Shown one piece after another: positions 26,688-38,015 of a stretch of DNA of 64,000 nt. The stretch is from Sepiola atlantica (lineage: Eukaryota; Mollusca; Cephalopoda; Sepiida; Sepiolidae). Under the pieces are notes generated by a model that worked only from the letters and a program-made list of their open reading frames with translations, was not told the origin of the DNA and searched no databases. The stretch's first letter is position 1. Every line of letters starts with the position of its first letter. The DNA lies in contig OY744531.1 in NCBI GenBank assembly GCA_963556195.1, forward strand, positions 54,790,700 through 54,854,699, in the 5' to 3' direction. The position numbers were made by a program, and so were the translations under genes.

Positions 26688-27357
26688 AGATGTGGCACAA
26701 GGCCAAAAAGGGGTATGGGGGGGAAAGATGGGGGTCGGGGGTCGTCCACTTGGTCTATGAATACCCTAAAAACTAGTTTCAGTCACCACAATACCACATT
26801 CACTCTATGGACTTAAGCTATTTAAAATATCCCCAGGTGTTTCAATGAATTTTATTTACAATAGATATTTACATGTGTGATGATGGGAGTGGGAGAACAA
26901 AAAACTAAGCCTTAAATAATCCCCCAAAAATAAATAAAAATAAAAGTGATGATAAAAATAAAGAACCAAAGAAAATGCTAATTAAGGTGTGTTAGTAAGG
27001 TACCCCCCATCCTATCTAGAGTATGAGCTGCTCGCTGTCTTCTGGTACAGACCGAAAGCAAGAGAGTAAGCTCCTAATTGGGAGTGGGCGTTTCTATGGG
27101 GGCAAAAGAAATGGAGGGATGGGTTTGTCGGGATGTGCGGTGTCCTTCAGGATAAGAACTATTATGGCGGGTCGGGGATATAAAATAAATTAGGGAGCGG
27201 GCATCCTGAAGGAGTTCTGACACCTAAAATAAAGCTGGGGGCAAAGAGCTCATTTACGCTACTAGCTAATAGGGACTGCGCCCAAAATTTACTGGTCAGT
27301 TTTTAAGGGGATTTTTGTTTTTCGACAAAGATGCTTTAAGGTCGCTGTGTGCCATGC
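26688..27357 (-). promoter_or_regulatory. 3'UTR of unit E (type 2)
   Basis: 670 nt. Type 2 differs from type 1 by scattered substitutions, for example around 26987-27070, and by a different T-rich stretch near the ORF2 stop. Stem-loop 27140-27223 (arms 27143-27153 and 27203-27213) is kept. Plus-strand G-runs 26710-26741. Confidence 0.73.
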
Positions 27358-30300
27358 CTAGGCAGGGAACACGAACTCGAATCTATTCCGCGTGAACACG
27401 CATAAACTAGCGGTGTGTATCCACCTACTTTTGAAAAGTGAAGAAGGCAACCTCCTTCTATCAGATTTGATTTTGATTTTAAGCTGGTGTTTAAAATACG
27501 AAATCAAATCATAATAAGAAGGCGGCACCCCCCCACGCCCTATCTCTAAGCGAGAAGTATACACCACGAGTCTAGCTACGGCTAAGATCGCGAGCAAAAC
27601 CATACGTTTCTCCCTGGGCCACAAGGGGTCCATGTTGAAGACAACGGATGCTAAATCCAAGCACGTCACCCGATCGGGGGTGATGCGAGCCGTCACCTCG
27701 CCGACATACGTCCAAAATTCACGAAGTTTGGAGCAGGTGAAAAAGGCATGTTCCGCCGTTTCAATTTCATCTTCCTCGCAACGTGGGCAAAAGGGGCTGA
27801 TAGCCATACCAATTTTGAATCGTATGTCATTGAGGGGTAACACATTTCGAACCAATCGCCAGGTCAGAGTGAACTCAGAATTATTGAGATAGCTCCTGCC
27901 TGGCGCCCAATTCCACTGAGAGCGAGCCTCCTCCTCCGACAATCCAAGTCGCTCCCCAAGAGGATCCGAAGCGGTCCCCACCACTAACTCCCGATAGAAT
28001 GTCCTTCTAGACCGGGCGAGGTCACTGGACCCCGGCAGCACTCTGAGCGCAGCTCGGCATTCGTTGAAGAACTGCGATTGACTCCTTGGCTTACGTCGGC
28101 ATTCGGCCAAGTGGTCAGGGATGAGGTTAGGAAAAGCGCTTCCAACCGCAGGGCCCCACGCAGACTCCTCTGTCAAGGTTCGGCTCAGGAATGATAACCG
28201 CTCGGCATACAAATGGCTCGCCAAGTCGGGCATTCCCAAGCCTCCCACATCAGGACGTTGAGTACAGACCTGTCTACGGACTAGCGGCTTCCCCTTTGCC
28301 CACAAAAGCGAGAAAAGGAGACGCGTTAAAACCGCTCGGCGGTCCGCAGGCAGAGGTAGTACAGCCAATCGGTAAAGGATGAGCGGAAAGACGTACGTGA
28401 CGCACGCCTCAGCCCGACCTTTAAGGGAAAGCCCCCTTCGAAGCCAAATCCTTACAGACGCTTCGACCTTAGACTGTACTTCCGACCAGTTCTTATCAAG
28501 CTGGAGACCGGGTCCGAACCATACGCCGAGGATCCGAACCGGGCCGTCAGTCCAGTTGAAAAGGCCCGGGAGCGCAGCCGCGCCACTCCAGGCAGCCAAC
28601 CTTAGGCCATTGGATTTGCTAAGGTTGACTTTGGCCCCTGTCACTTTTTCGTACCTTCTGAGTGCCTTAGTCACCGCGAGAATGTCTCGAAAGCACGACA
28701 CAAACACGGTGACATCATCGGCATACGCGGATACCCTGGCTCGCGCACCGCCAGGAAGAGCAATACCGCGTAGGGCCAGTCCAGGCTCCCCGATCCTAAG
28801 CCTGCGGAGAAAAGGCTCCAAGGCAAGGACGTAAAGCAGGGGAGACAGCGGACATCCCTGACGTACCGACCGAGAGACGGCAAAAGACTCCGATCGCATT
28901 CCATTCACTTGCACCACTGCCGTCGGCCCGCGATACAAAATGGAGATCCATCTGCGGAAGTCCGGTGTAAAACCGGAGGCCTCTAAAACAGATCCCAGGA
29001 ACCGATGGTCGACCCTGTCAAAAGCTTTGGACTGATCTAAATTGATCAGCGCGGCTTCGGTGTCGTCTTCTAATCCCTCTATGATCGTGTGCATCAGATG
29101 CAAGTTGTTTTGAATCGATCTCCCCTTCACAGCATAATTCTGATCAGGTTCGACCAACTCAGCGATAACAAGCTGCAACCGATTTGCAAGAACTTTGGCC
29201 AAAATCTTTAAATCTGTGTTTAGCAGAGTTATGGGCCTGTAATCGTCTAATTCCCCACCATCTTGGCCCTTTTTCTGAAGCAATGTGATCACTCCCTTGG
29301 TGACTTGACCGGGGATGGAACCCTGTTCAAACCAGTGATTGAAAACATTGACCAGAATAGGTACGAAGATGTGCGACAGCCTCAAGAACAATTCATAGGG
29401 CAAACCATCGAGTCCCGGCGATTTGTCGTAGCCGACCTGCTTCAGTGCAGCCAAGACCTCACACTCTGTAACGCGCCCATCACAGCTAGCCGCTCGGGCC
29501 GCCTCCAGGCGGGGCGAGCCAGCTAAATAGCTGCCAAACTCCTCGACGCGGAGTCCGGGCAGTTGGGTGAACCGTTCCATGAAATGCTCACGAAATCCCC
29601 GGCAAATCTCCCGAGCCGACACAAGGGTGTGTCCTTCCGGGTGTTTGACTTGACGAATGAGACCGACCGAGCTGCGACGAAGTGGAGTTCTACGCTCTTG
29701 CGCGTCCACATTCACGGCTTCGTTGGACACTCTATCTAGCCTAGCTCTAACTACTTGACCCTCATACCGCACGTTAGCCGCACGTTTCAGGTCCCCCTTA
29801 GCTAGCTCTATGCCTAGGGAATCCCCCCCAGCCACCGCCCGGGCCAGCTTATTTTCTAAACGCTTTTCTGTTTCTGCCTTATTTAGGGCGAGGCGTTGGC
29901 TATATTGAACAGAAAAGCGCCTAATGCCAACTTTGGCGTTAACCCACCACTTACTCCCGGTTACCGCCCCCACTAATCCCTTTTGAAAGTTAAGAGATAG
30001 CTGCTCCCGGAAGTCACGTATCTCCAGTAAGGAGGTATTTAACTTCCAGTAGCTAGCTACCTTGTGTGTCTTAGGGGCTAACTCCAGACTGGCCACAAGT
30101 AACTTGTGGTCAGAATGGCCTAACCAGTGGAACGTGGGACAAGAGATATAATCTACGTTGCCTCTTCTAATTAGCAATCTATCCAAGTAAGAACTTGAAT
30201 GGAAAGTGCCGCTAGCGAGCCACGTCCACATCTCCCGCCCTGGGTGATCGATACGAAATCTGTCGACCAGATCGCATTGTGCCATCAGATCAGACAGACT

Positions 30301-30792
30301 TGTCTCACACCTATCCGACCCACTAGGTCCCCCCACCTTATCTATCCTGGGATCAAGGATGGCATTCCAATCTCCCACTAGGATTAGCCGCTCCGAACCA
30401 CCGAGAAACCCCTCCAACCCCCGGAAAAAGGAAACCCTCTCACGAATGGAATTGGGCGCATAAACCGCGACGATTCGAAACATGGCACTATTCACGGCAA
30501 CATCAGCCACGACCAGTCTGCCATCAGCATCCGCGTGAACAACGTTTACCCTTGCTAACAGAGTGCGTCTAACTAACAGCGAAACTCCCCGAGCAGAACG
30601 GTCACCAAAAGCTGAAAAAACATCGAAATGTTCCGACAGCAGTCGGTGATCGTCCATCGAAACATAGTGAGTTTCCTGTACCGCAGCCACATCTAATTCA
30701 AGAGCCTTGAGATCCCCCAGTATGCGGGCTGCCTTGCTTAAGGATCTCAAGCCTCTCGCGTTCAAGCTTCCTAGTTTCAAGGTCGTAGCCAT
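27358..30792 (-). CDS. ORF2 of unit E: endonuclease-reverse transcriptase
   Basis: 1144 aa, intact. Endonuclease allele 2 and L31 as in D. Private changes: H568 (R in others) shortly before RT motif A, and T975 (S in others) before the C-terminal finger. V1089. Confidence 0.96.
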   Translation of the reverse strand: MATTLKLGSLNARGLRSLSKAARILGDLKALELDVAAVQETHYVSMDDHRLLSEHFDVFSAFGDRSARGVSLLVRRTLLARVNVVHADADGRLVVADVAVNSAMFRIVAVYAPNSIRERVSFFRGLEGFLGGSERLILVGDWNAILDPRIDKVGGPSGSDRCETSLSDLMAQCDLVDRFRIDHPGREMWTWLASGTFHSSSYLDRLLIRRGNVDYISCPTFHWLGHSDHKLLVASLELAPKTHKVASYWKLNTSLLEIRDFREQLSLNFQKGLVGAVTGSKWWVNAKVGIRRFSVQYSQRLALNKAETEKRLENKLARAVAGGDSLGIELAKGDLKRAANVRYEGQVVRARLDRVSNEAVNVDAQERRTPLRRSSVGLIRQVKHPEGHTLVSAREICRGFREHFMERFTQLPGLRVEEFGSYLAGSPRLEAARAASCDGRVTECEVLAALKQVGYDKSPGLDGLPYELFLRLSHIFVPILVNVFNHWFEQGSIPGQVTKGVITLLQKKGQDGGELDDYRPITLLNTDLKILAKVLANRLQLVIAELVEPDQNYAVKGRSIQNNLHLMHTIIEGLEDDTEAALINLDQSKAFDRVDHRFLGSVLEASGFTPDFRRWISILYRGPTAVVQVNGMRSESFAVSRSVRQGCPLSPLLYVLALEPFLRRLRIGEPGLALRGIALPGGARARVSAYADDVTVFVSCFRDILAVTKALRRYEKVTGAKVNLSKSNGLRLAAWSGAAALPGLFNWTDGPVRILGVWFGPGLQLDKNWSEVQSKVEASVRIWLRRGLSLKGRAEACVTYVFPLILYRLAVLPLPADRRAVLTRLLFSLLWAKGKPLVRRQVCTQRPDVGGLGMPDLASHLYAERLSFLSRTLTEESAWGPAVGSAFPNLIPDHLAECRRKPRSQSQFFNECRAALRVLPGSSDLARSRRTFYRELVVGTASDPLGERLGLSEEEARSQWNWAPGRSYLNNSEFTLTWRLVRNVLPLNDIRFKIGMAISPFCPRCEEDEIETAEHAFFTCSKLREFWTYVGEVTARITPDRVTCLDLASVVFNMDPLWPREKRMVLLAILAVARLVVYTSRLEIGRGGVPPSYYDLISYFKHQLKIKIKSDRRRLPSSLFKSRWIHTASLCVFTRNRFEFVFPA

Positions 30793-30796
30793 TGCA

Positions 30797-33499
30797 CTAG
30801 TCAGTGTCAATCAGCGGCCTAAAGTCTTTGTCAGTGAGGATGCCGACGGCATGCCCGATATTGCCAGTGAGCAATTCTGACGACGCGCGGCCGTCTCGGG
30901 AGATGCCCCCGACATCCAGGGGGAAGGTTAACTTTAACGCTCTATAAAAACAAGGGTGGACGTAAATGGGGATCCTCCCTTCACATTTATCCCTCAGATC
31001 GTCGAGGGAGTCGTGCCCTTCTTCCACCAACGTTAGACCCAGGATCGCATCCTTTGCTGCTTCTATCATTCGCCACATGGATTTCGTGCGGCGAATTTTC
31101 GTCTTCCTGACGAACGTGATCAGCAAAGGAGCATCGGGGAAGTTGGACGGGTTGGTAGTGTCCAGACCCTGGGTCTTCGTAAGGAGCTGCAGCGGTTTGA
31201 TGGCACCTCTCTGCTGCGGCGTAAGCTCGGCAGCGGCGTGGTGCAGATCTGCATTGCAGATGAGGTCCCCTGGCAGGAAGGGGAGCTTTCTCGTCTTCTC
31301 CTTTCTTGTAGGGGAGGGCGACGCTTTTTGTTTCTTGGCCTGTTTGGCCACATTGGGAGTTTTGGACCCCGACTCTTCCTTTCGAGACAGAGAGCGGGAA
31401 CTAGCTGGGGGAGTTTCAGTGGGGGAAGGGGATTTCTGCTCAGTGGTGGGTTTAGGTTTTGGGGATTCGGGGGACTGAGCAGGAGAGATAGTCATCTCTA
31501 CGGACATCGGGGCGGGGGATTGGGGCCCAGCCTCTTTTTCTTGTGAAACGGCACGTTTGGCCACCTTTCTATCCCGGGTGAACTTTTTCACTGTCTCTCG
31601 AGCCGGGGCCGGGCCAGCGTCACCCTCCATCTTCTCCCCTTCCGATTCGGACGATGAAGATGTTGACGAAGGTAGTGACAGGGGAACCTCGGTTTTTCGT
31701 TTCGTGGCCGCTGCCGTGCTAGATGTTTGCTGCGGCTCCTTATCGGTGGGCATATCCACGCTCATTGACTTAGCGGGACCCCGCATCCCTTTTACTTCAG
31801 AGGGCTGCACTTTGGAAGAGGGCTTCTGTGGTTTGTTCTTTCGGACCACTGGGGTGAAACCCTCCTCGTCTTTTCCGGTGTTAGGAGCTGCTGATGCCGC
31901 TGGACCTCCCGGGGCTGCGGCAGAAGGGGTCTTCTTGATTGGCGCCTTTTTTGGGCAGTCTTTCGCCATATGCCCCTTCTGCTCGCAGTGCCAGCAATGT
32001 GGCCTCCTGCCCTCGACGATGATAGACATCGACCAGGAGTCGCACTTGAGCAGTGGCGGTATCTTGTTGAAGCCATCCCGGTCCAAACGCATTTTAATTT
32101 TGTAGTCCCCTACCATTAGGTTATGGGGACCGCGGACCGGGATTATGGCTTCGACGTCCCCATATTGACTCATCACTGCACCTAGTTGCTCCGAGTCAAT
32201 ATAGCAGGGGACGCCGAGGACAGTGACTAGTGTCCTCCTCCTGCTCAAGTACTCCGGCCTGAGGATCAGATGTTTATGCCTCAGGTCGGCCCTGGCCAAC
32301 TTCTCTGCTTCCTGTTCAGAGGGGAGTAAAAGGTCCCAGGTTGCGAAACCTCGACGGCAAATATATGTCGCCGGGACTTTCAGGGACCATAAAATCTCCC
32401 CTACCGTCTCGATCTGGACCCCAGCCAGCCCTTTGGTTCTGGAGTCGATGGTGACTAGCGAAACAATTCGCTTCGCTAGCCGGTCCACCGCTCCTGGCGC
32501 TGCTTTGATAACGCTACCGTCGGTTAGTTCCTTGTACTTAGACTCGAACAGCCGACGGTATTCTGACGGGCTTCTTTGCGACTGGGGTCCCCACTGGTCT
32601 TTTGGTGATTGGGCAGGAGAGTTGGTTTGCGCCGGAGTTGTAGGTGTTACAGCCTTCGTCGGCGACGGCGTCTTCTGCCCGGGAGGTATCGCCCATGAAT
32701 TGGGTGTCTCCGCTGGTGTTGATGAGAGGGACGGCCACTCCTTTGGAGCTGTTTCCGGCGTTGTTGCCGGCGGAGTGGCCGCCTTGGTTCCTCTCTTGCC
32801 AGCGACATCCGCTGCTCCTTTTTTGGTGACGGTGCGAGCAGCCCCCATCTTCCTCGGCCTAGACTGCCGCATGCTAGCCTTGGCCGGGCCATCTGGAGTC
32901 AGCTGCAGAACTTCCATGCTGCTGTCTCTGCTACTGCCACGACTGCTCACAGGGCTGTGGTCGCTGCAGACACTGCTGTCGCTGCAAATGCTGCTGTCAC
33001 TTCCAAAGAGTTCTTGGGTGAGGTTGCGGCATTGAGCAGAGTCCCTGTCAATGTGGGCTGGCGGCTGATCTGGGTCGGTGGCCCCTTCTTTGTGGGACTC
33101 CACTGACCGGGTCGCTCTTACTCCTGGAGGCAGGCGGCCTTTTCGCCTACTACCAGGCGGGCTGACGGTTGAAGCCCGACGAGCGATTGGTGCAGTGGGG
33201 AGTCGTTCCCACCGACCCAGATCACCTCTAAGATCTGAGCTATCCTGGGTGGAGCTGCCGGGGACAGCAGCGTGCAAGCTAACAGGGCTCCCGCCTAAGG
33301 CGGCAGACCCTGATCTACTTTCAGTGCTGGGAGCGGCACTGGCGGACGTACTGGGCACGACGCCTATGGCGGCGTGACCGTCCTGCTGTTTGAGGTCTGC
33401 TCCCTCCCCGACCTGAGACCGTCGCCTCAGTTCGGAAAAGGAGCCCGGGCTAGACAAAGACTCTGCAGCAGAGCCCGGACCACTCCTCCCCTCTTCCAT
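30797..33499 (-). CDS. ORF1 of unit E: gag-like RNA-binding protein
   Basis: 900 aa. L90/A103 as in D; D339 and V361 in the globular region, shared with F and G; N540; central block allele 2; C-terminal allele NGAIK; T889. The change of partners along the protein (D-like, then F/G-like, then C-like) is a clear mosaic pattern. Confidence 0.92.
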   Translation of the reverse strand: MEEGRSGPGSAAESLSSPGSFSELRRRSQVGEGADLKQQDGHAAIGVVPSTSASAAPSTESRSGSAALGGSPVSLHAAVPGSSTQDSSDLRGDLGRWERLPTAPIARRASTVSPPGSRRKGRLPPGVRATRSVESHKEGATDPDQPPAHIDRDSAQCRNLTQELFGSDSSICSDSSVCSDHSPVSSRGSSRDSSMEVLQLTPDGPAKASMRQSRPRKMGAARTVTKKGAADVAGKRGTKAATPPATTPETAPKEWPSLSSTPAETPNSWAIPPGQKTPSPTKAVTPTTPAQTNSPAQSPKDQWGPQSQRSPSEYRRLFESKYKELTDGSVIKAAPGAVDRLAKRIVSLVTIDSRTKGLAGVQIETVGEILWSLKVPATYICRRGFATWDLLLPSEQEAEKLARADLRHKHLILRPEYLSRRRTLVTVLGVPCYIDSEQLGAVMSQYGDVEAIIPVRGPHNLMVGDYKIKMRLDRDGFNKIPPLLKCDSWSMSIIVEGRRPHCWHCEQKGHMAKDCPKKAPIKKTPSAAAPGGPAASAAPNTGKDEEGFTPVVRKNKPQKPSSKVQPSEVKGMRGPAKSMSVDMPTDKEPQQTSSTAAATKRKTEVPLSLPSSTSSSSESEGEKMEGDAGPAPARETVKKFTRDRKVAKRAVSQEKEAGPQSPAPMSVEMTISPAQSPESPKPKPTTEQKSPSPTETPPASSRSLSRKEESGSKTPNVAKQAKKQKASPSPTRKEKTRKLPFLPGDLICNADLHHAAAELTPQQRGAIKPLQLLTKTQGLDTTNPSNFPDAPLLITFVRKTKIRRTKSMWRMIEAAKDAILGLTLVEEGHDSLDDLRDKCEGRIPIYVHPCFYRALKLTFPLDVGGISRDGRASSELLTGNIGHAVGILTDKDFRPLIDTD

Positions 33500-33883
33500 C
33501 CAACTCCCGGCTAGAGACCCGCCGATTCGGATTCAGGAAGACCGTCGCCAAAAGGTACGTAAGTCAGACCCGAAACCTGCCAGCTGCTTAAGTCAAGCCT
33601 GGGGGTTGGACACCTGCAAGAGAAGGGAACAAAAAGATTAATACAATGGAACCGCCCAACAGGGGCGGCCACCCAAGAGGGGTGTGAAGAGACAAATTGC
33701 CCAACAGGGGCTAGTCTAAGGGGACAGAGAGAGTCCCCTGATGATTTAGCTTTAAACTGGGCGGGGCCCAAGTAGCTGGTCTCCTCTTAGGCAATCACAA
33801 GTGATTGCCTAAGAGTTGCCTGAAAAAATACAAGACGAGTCAAGATTTTAAAAGGCGGGAGAAAATCAATTTATTTATCCAAA
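33500..33883 (-). promoter_or_regulatory. 5'UTR of unit E (type 1)
   Basis: 384 nt. 15-bp hairpin 33784-33815, 7-bp hairpin 33719-33739, acceptor-like CAG 33614-33616, AATAAA 33870-33875. Confidence 0.73.
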
Positions 33884-33905
33884 TAATATACAGAATACAT
33901 TAAAT
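33884..33905. other. Junction filler E/F (22 nt)
   Basis: Identical to filler C/D. On the sense strand it contains two TGTA motifs. Confidence 0.8.
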
Positions 33906-34576
33906 AGATGTGGCACAAGGCCAAAAGGGGGGTATGGGGGGGAAAGTGGGGGTCGGGGGTCGTCCACTTGGTCTATGAATACCCTAGAAACTAGTTTCAG
34001 TCACCATAATACCACATTCACTCTATGGACTTAAGCTACTTAAAATATCCCCAGGTGTTTCAATGAATTTTATTTACAAAGATTATGTACATGTGTGATG
34101 ATGGGAGTGGGAGAACAAAAAACTAAGCCTTAAATAATCCCCCAAAAATAAATAAAAATAAAAGTGATGGTAAAAATAAAGAAACAAGGAAAATGCTAAT
34201 TAAGATAAGTTAGTAGGGTCCCCCCCACCTATCTAAGGTATGAAATGCTCGCTGTCTTCCGGTAAAAACCGAAAGCAAGAGAGTCAGTTCCTAATTGGGA
34301 GTGGGCGTTTCTATGGGGGCAAAAGAAATGGAGGGATGGGTTTGTCGGGATGTGCGGTGTCCTTCAGGATAAGTACTTTTAGGGCGGGTCAGGGATATAA
34401 AATAAATTAGGGAACGGGCATCCTGAAGGAGTTCTGACACCTAAAATAAATCTGGGGACAGAGAGCTCATTTACGCTACTAGCTAATAGGGACTGCGCCA
34501 AAGAATTTGCTGGTCAGTTTTTTAAAAAGGGGTTGTTTTTTCGACAAAGAGACTTTGAGGTCGCTGTGTGCCATGC
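33906..34576 (-). promoter_or_regulatory. 3'UTR of unit F (type 1)
   Basis: 671 nt. Stem-loop 34357-34440 (arms 34360-34370 and 34420-34430). Plus-strand G-runs 33927-33959. Closest to the D copy, with which it shares the adjoining filler. Confidence 0.73.
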
Positions 34577-37500
34577 CTAGGCAGGGAACACGAACTCGAA
34601 TCTATTCCGCGTGAACACGCATAAACTAGCGGTGTGTATCCACCTACTTTTGAAAAGTGAAGAAGGCAACCTCCTTCTATCAGATTTGATTTTGATTTTA
34701 AGCTGGTGTTTAAAATACGAAATCAAATCATAATAAGAAGGCGGCACCCCCCCACGCCCTATCTCTAAGCGAGAAGTATACACCACGAGTCTAGCTACGG
34801 CTAAGATCGCGAGCAAAACCATACGTTTCTCCCTGGGCCACAAGGGGTCCATGTTGAAGACAACGGATGCTAAATCCAAGCACGTCACCCGATCGGGGGT
34901 GATGCGAGCCGTCACCTCGCCGACATACGTCCAAAATTCACGAAGTTTGGAGCAGGTGAAAAAGGCATGTTCCGCCGTTTCAATTTCATCTTCCTCGCAA
35001 CGTGGGCAAAAGGGGCTGATAGCCATACCAATTTTGAATCGTATGTCATTGAGGGGTAACACATTTCGAACCAATCGCCAGGTCAGAGAGAACTCAGAAT
35101 TATTGAGATAGCTCCTGCCTGGCGCCCAATTCCACTGAGAGCGAGCCTCCTCCTCCGACAATCCAAGTCGCTCCCCAAGAGGATCCGAAGCGGTCCCCAC
35201 CACTAACTCCCGATAGAATGTCCTTCTAGACCGGGCGAGGTCACTGGACCCCGGCAGCACTCTGAGCGCAGCTCGGCATTCGTTGAAGAACTGCGATTGA
35301 CTCCTTGGCTTACGTCGGCATTCGGCCAAGCGGTCAGGGATGAGGTTAGGAAAAGCGCTTCCAACCGCAGGGCCCCACGCAGACTCCTCTGTCAAGGTTC
35401 GGCTCAGGAATGATAACCGCTCGGCATACAAATGGCTCGCCAAGTCGGGCATTCCCAAGCCTCCCACATCAGGACGTTGAGTACAGACCTGTCTACGGAC
35501 TAGCGGCTTCCCCTTTGCCCACAAAAGCGAGAAAAGGAGACGCGTTAAAACCGCTCGGCGGTCCGCAGGCAGAGGTAGTACAGCCAATCGGTAAAGGATG
35601 AGCGGAAAGACGTACGTGACGCACGCCTCAGCCCGACCTTTAAGGGAAAGCCCCCTTCGAAGCCAAATCCTTACAGACGCTTCGACCTTAGACTGTACTT
35701 CCGACCAGTTCTTATCAAGCTGGAGACCGGGTCCGAACCATACGCCGAGGATCCGAACCGGGCCGTCAGTCCAGTTGAAAAGGCCCGGGAGCGCAGCCGC
35801 GCCACTCCAGGCAGCCAACCTTAGGCCATTGGATTTGCTAAGGTTGACTTTGGCCCCTGTCACTTTTTCGTACCTTCTGAGTGCCTTAGTCACCGCGAGA
35901 ATGTCTCGAAAGCACGACACAAACACGGTGACATCATCGGCATACGCGGATACCCTGGCTCGCGCACCGCCAGGAAGAGCAATACCGCGTAGGGCCAGTC
36001 CAGGCTCCCCGATCCTAAGCCTGCGGAGAAAAGGCTCCAAGGCAAGGACGTAAAGCAGGGGAGACAGCGGACATCCCTGACGTACCGACCGAGAGACGGC
36101 AAAAGACTCCGATCGCATTCCATTCACTTGCACCACTGCCGTCGGCCCGCGATACAAAATGGAGATCCATCTGCGGAAGTCCGGTGTAAAACCGGAGGCC
36201 TCTAAAACAGATCCCAGGAACCGATGGTCGACCCTGTCAAAAGCTTTGGACTGATCTAAATTGATCAGCGCGGCTTCGGTGTCGTCTTCTAATCCCTCTA
36301 TGATCGTGCGCATCAGATGCAAGTTGTTTTGAAACGATCTCCCCTTCACAGCATAATTCTGATCAGGTTCGACCAACTCAGCGATAACAAGCTGCAACCG
36401 ATTTGCAAGAACTTTGGCCAAAATCTTTAAATCTGTGTTTAGCAGAGTTATGGGCCTGTAATCGTCTAATTCCCCACCATCTTGGCCCTTTTTCTGAAGC
36501 AATGTGATCACTCCCTTGGTGACTTGACCGGGGATGGAACCCTGTTCAAACCAGTGATTGAAAACATTGACCAGAATAGGTACGAAGATGTGCGACAGCC
36601 TCAAGAACAATTCATAGGGCAAACCATCGAGTCCCGGCGATTTGTCGTAGCCGACCTGCTTCAGTGCAGCCAAGACCTCACACTCTGTAACGCGCCCATC
36701 ACAGCTAGCCGCTCGGGCCGCCTCCAGGCGGGGCGAGCCAGCTAAATAGCTGCCAAACTCCTCGACGCGGAGTCCGGGCAGTTGGGTGAACCGTTCCATG
36801 AAATGCTCACGAAATCCCCGGCAAATCTCCCGAGCCGACACAAGGGTGTGTCCTTCCGGGTGTTTGACTTGACGAATGAGACCGACCGAGCTGCGACGAA
36901 GTGGAGTTCTACGCTCTTGCGCGTCCACATTCACGGCTTCGTTGGACACTCTATCTAGCCTAGCTCTAACTACTTGACCTTCATACCGCACGTTAGCCGC
37001 ACGTTTCAGGTCCCCCTTAGCTAGTTCTATGCCTAGGGAATCCCCCCCAGCCACCGCCCGGGCCAGCTTAGTTTCTAAACGCTTTTCTGTTTCTGCCTTA
37101 TTTAAGGCGAGGCGTTGGCTATATTGAACAGAAAAGCGCCTAATGCCAACTTTGGCGTTAACCCACCACTTACTCCCGGTTACCGCCCCCACTAATCCCT
37201 TTTGAAAGTTAAGAGATAGCTGCTCCCGGAAGTCACGTATCTCCAGTAAGGAGGTATTTAACTTCCAGTAGCTAGCTACCTTGTGTGTCTTAGGGCCTAA
37301 CTCCAGACTGGCCACAAGTAGCTTGTGGTCAGAATGGCCTAACCAGTGGAACGTGGGACAAGAGATATAATCTACGTTGCCTCTTCTAATTAGCAATCTA
37401 TCCAAGTAAGTACTTGAAAGGAAAGTGCCGCTAGCGAGCCACGTCCACATCTCCCGCCCTGGGTGATCGATACGAAATCTGTCGACCAGATCGCATTGTG

Positions 37501-38011
37501 CCATCAGATCAGACAGACTTGTCTCACACCTATCCGACCCACTAGGTCCCCCCACCTTATCTATCCTGGGATCAAGGATGGCATTCCAATCTCCCACTAG
37601 GATTAGCCGCTCCGAACCACCGAGAAACCCCTCCAACCCTCGGAAAAAGGAAACCCTCTCACGAATGGAATTGGGCGCATAAACCGCGACGATTCGAAAC
37701 ATGGCACTATTCACGGCAACATCAGCCACGACCAGTCTGCCATCAGCATCCGCGTGAACAACGTTTACCCTTGCTAACAGAGTGCGTCTAACTAACAGCG
37801 AAACTCCCCGAGCAGAACGGTCACCAAATGCTGAAAAAACATCGAAATGTTCCGACAGCAGTCGATGATCGTCCATCGAAACATAGTGAGTTTCCTGTAC
37901 CGCAGCCACATCTAATTCAAAAGCCTTGAGATCCCCCAGTATGCGGGCTGCTTTGCTTAAGGATCTCAAGCCTCTCGCGTTCAAGCTTCCTAGTTTCAAG
38001 GTCGTAGCCAT
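34577..38011 (-). CDS. ORF2 of unit F: endonuclease-reverse transcriptase
   Basis: 1144 aa, catalytic residues intact. Endonuclease allele 1. Private changes: F560 in the GRSIQNN segment of the RT (a conserved LINE RT motif, so activity could be affected) and R894 (H in others). V1089. Confidence 0.96.
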   Translation of the reverse strand: MATTLKLGSLNARGLRSLSKAARILGDLKAFELDVAAVQETHYVSMDDHRLLSEHFDVFSAFGDRSARGVSLLVRRTLLARVNVVHADADGRLVVADVAVNSAMFRIVAVYAPNSIRERVSFFRGLEGFLGGSERLILVGDWNAILDPRIDKVGGPSGSDRCETSLSDLMAQCDLVDRFRIDHPGREMWTWLASGTFLSSTYLDRLLIRRGNVDYISCPTFHWLGHSDHKLLVASLELGPKTHKVASYWKLNTSLLEIRDFREQLSLNFQKGLVGAVTGSKWWVNAKVGIRRFSVQYSQRLALNKAETEKRLETKLARAVAGGDSLGIELAKGDLKRAANVRYEGQVVRARLDRVSNEAVNVDAQERRTPLRRSSVGLIRQVKHPEGHTLVSAREICRGFREHFMERFTQLPGLRVEEFGSYLAGSPRLEAARAASCDGRVTECEVLAALKQVGYDKSPGLDGLPYELFLRLSHIFVPILVNVFNHWFEQGSIPGQVTKGVITLLQKKGQDGGELDDYRPITLLNTDLKILAKVLANRLQLVIAELVEPDQNYAVKGRSFQNNLHLMRTIIEGLEDDTEAALINLDQSKAFDRVDHRFLGSVLEASGFTPDFRRWISILYRGPTAVVQVNGMRSESFAVSRSVRQGCPLSPLLYVLALEPFLRRLRIGEPGLALRGIALPGGARARVSAYADDVTVFVSCFRDILAVTKALRRYEKVTGAKVNLSKSNGLRLAAWSGAAALPGLFNWTDGPVRILGVWFGPGLQLDKNWSEVQSKVEASVRIWLRRGLSLKGRAEACVTYVFPLILYRLAVLPLPADRRAVLTRLLFSLLWAKGKPLVRRQVCTQRPDVGGLGMPDLASHLYAERLSFLSRTLTEESAWGPAVGSAFPNLIPDRLAECRRKPRSQSQFFNECRAALRVLPGSSDLARSRRTFYRELVVGTASDPLGERLGLSEEEARSQWNWAPGRSYLNNSEFSLTWRLVRNVLPLNDIRFKIGMAISPFCPRCEEDEIETAEHAFFTCSKLREFWTYVGEVTARITPDRVTCLDLASVVFNMDPLWPREKRMVLLAILAVARLVVYTSRLEIGRGGVPPSYYDLISYFKHQLKIKIKSDRRRLPSSLFKSRWIHTASLCVFTRNRFEFVFPA

Positions 38012-38015
38012 TGCA

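Larger units (their letters stand above)
26688..33883 (-). mobile_element. LINE unit E (complete, 7196 bp)
   Basis: Complete: 3'UTR 26688-27357, ORF2 27358-30792, ORF1 30797-33499, 5'UTR 33500-33883. It shares L90/A103 in ORF1 and L31 in ORF2 with neighbour D only, so D and E are sisters over that stretch. Its 3'UTR is type 2, unlike D. Confidence 0.94.
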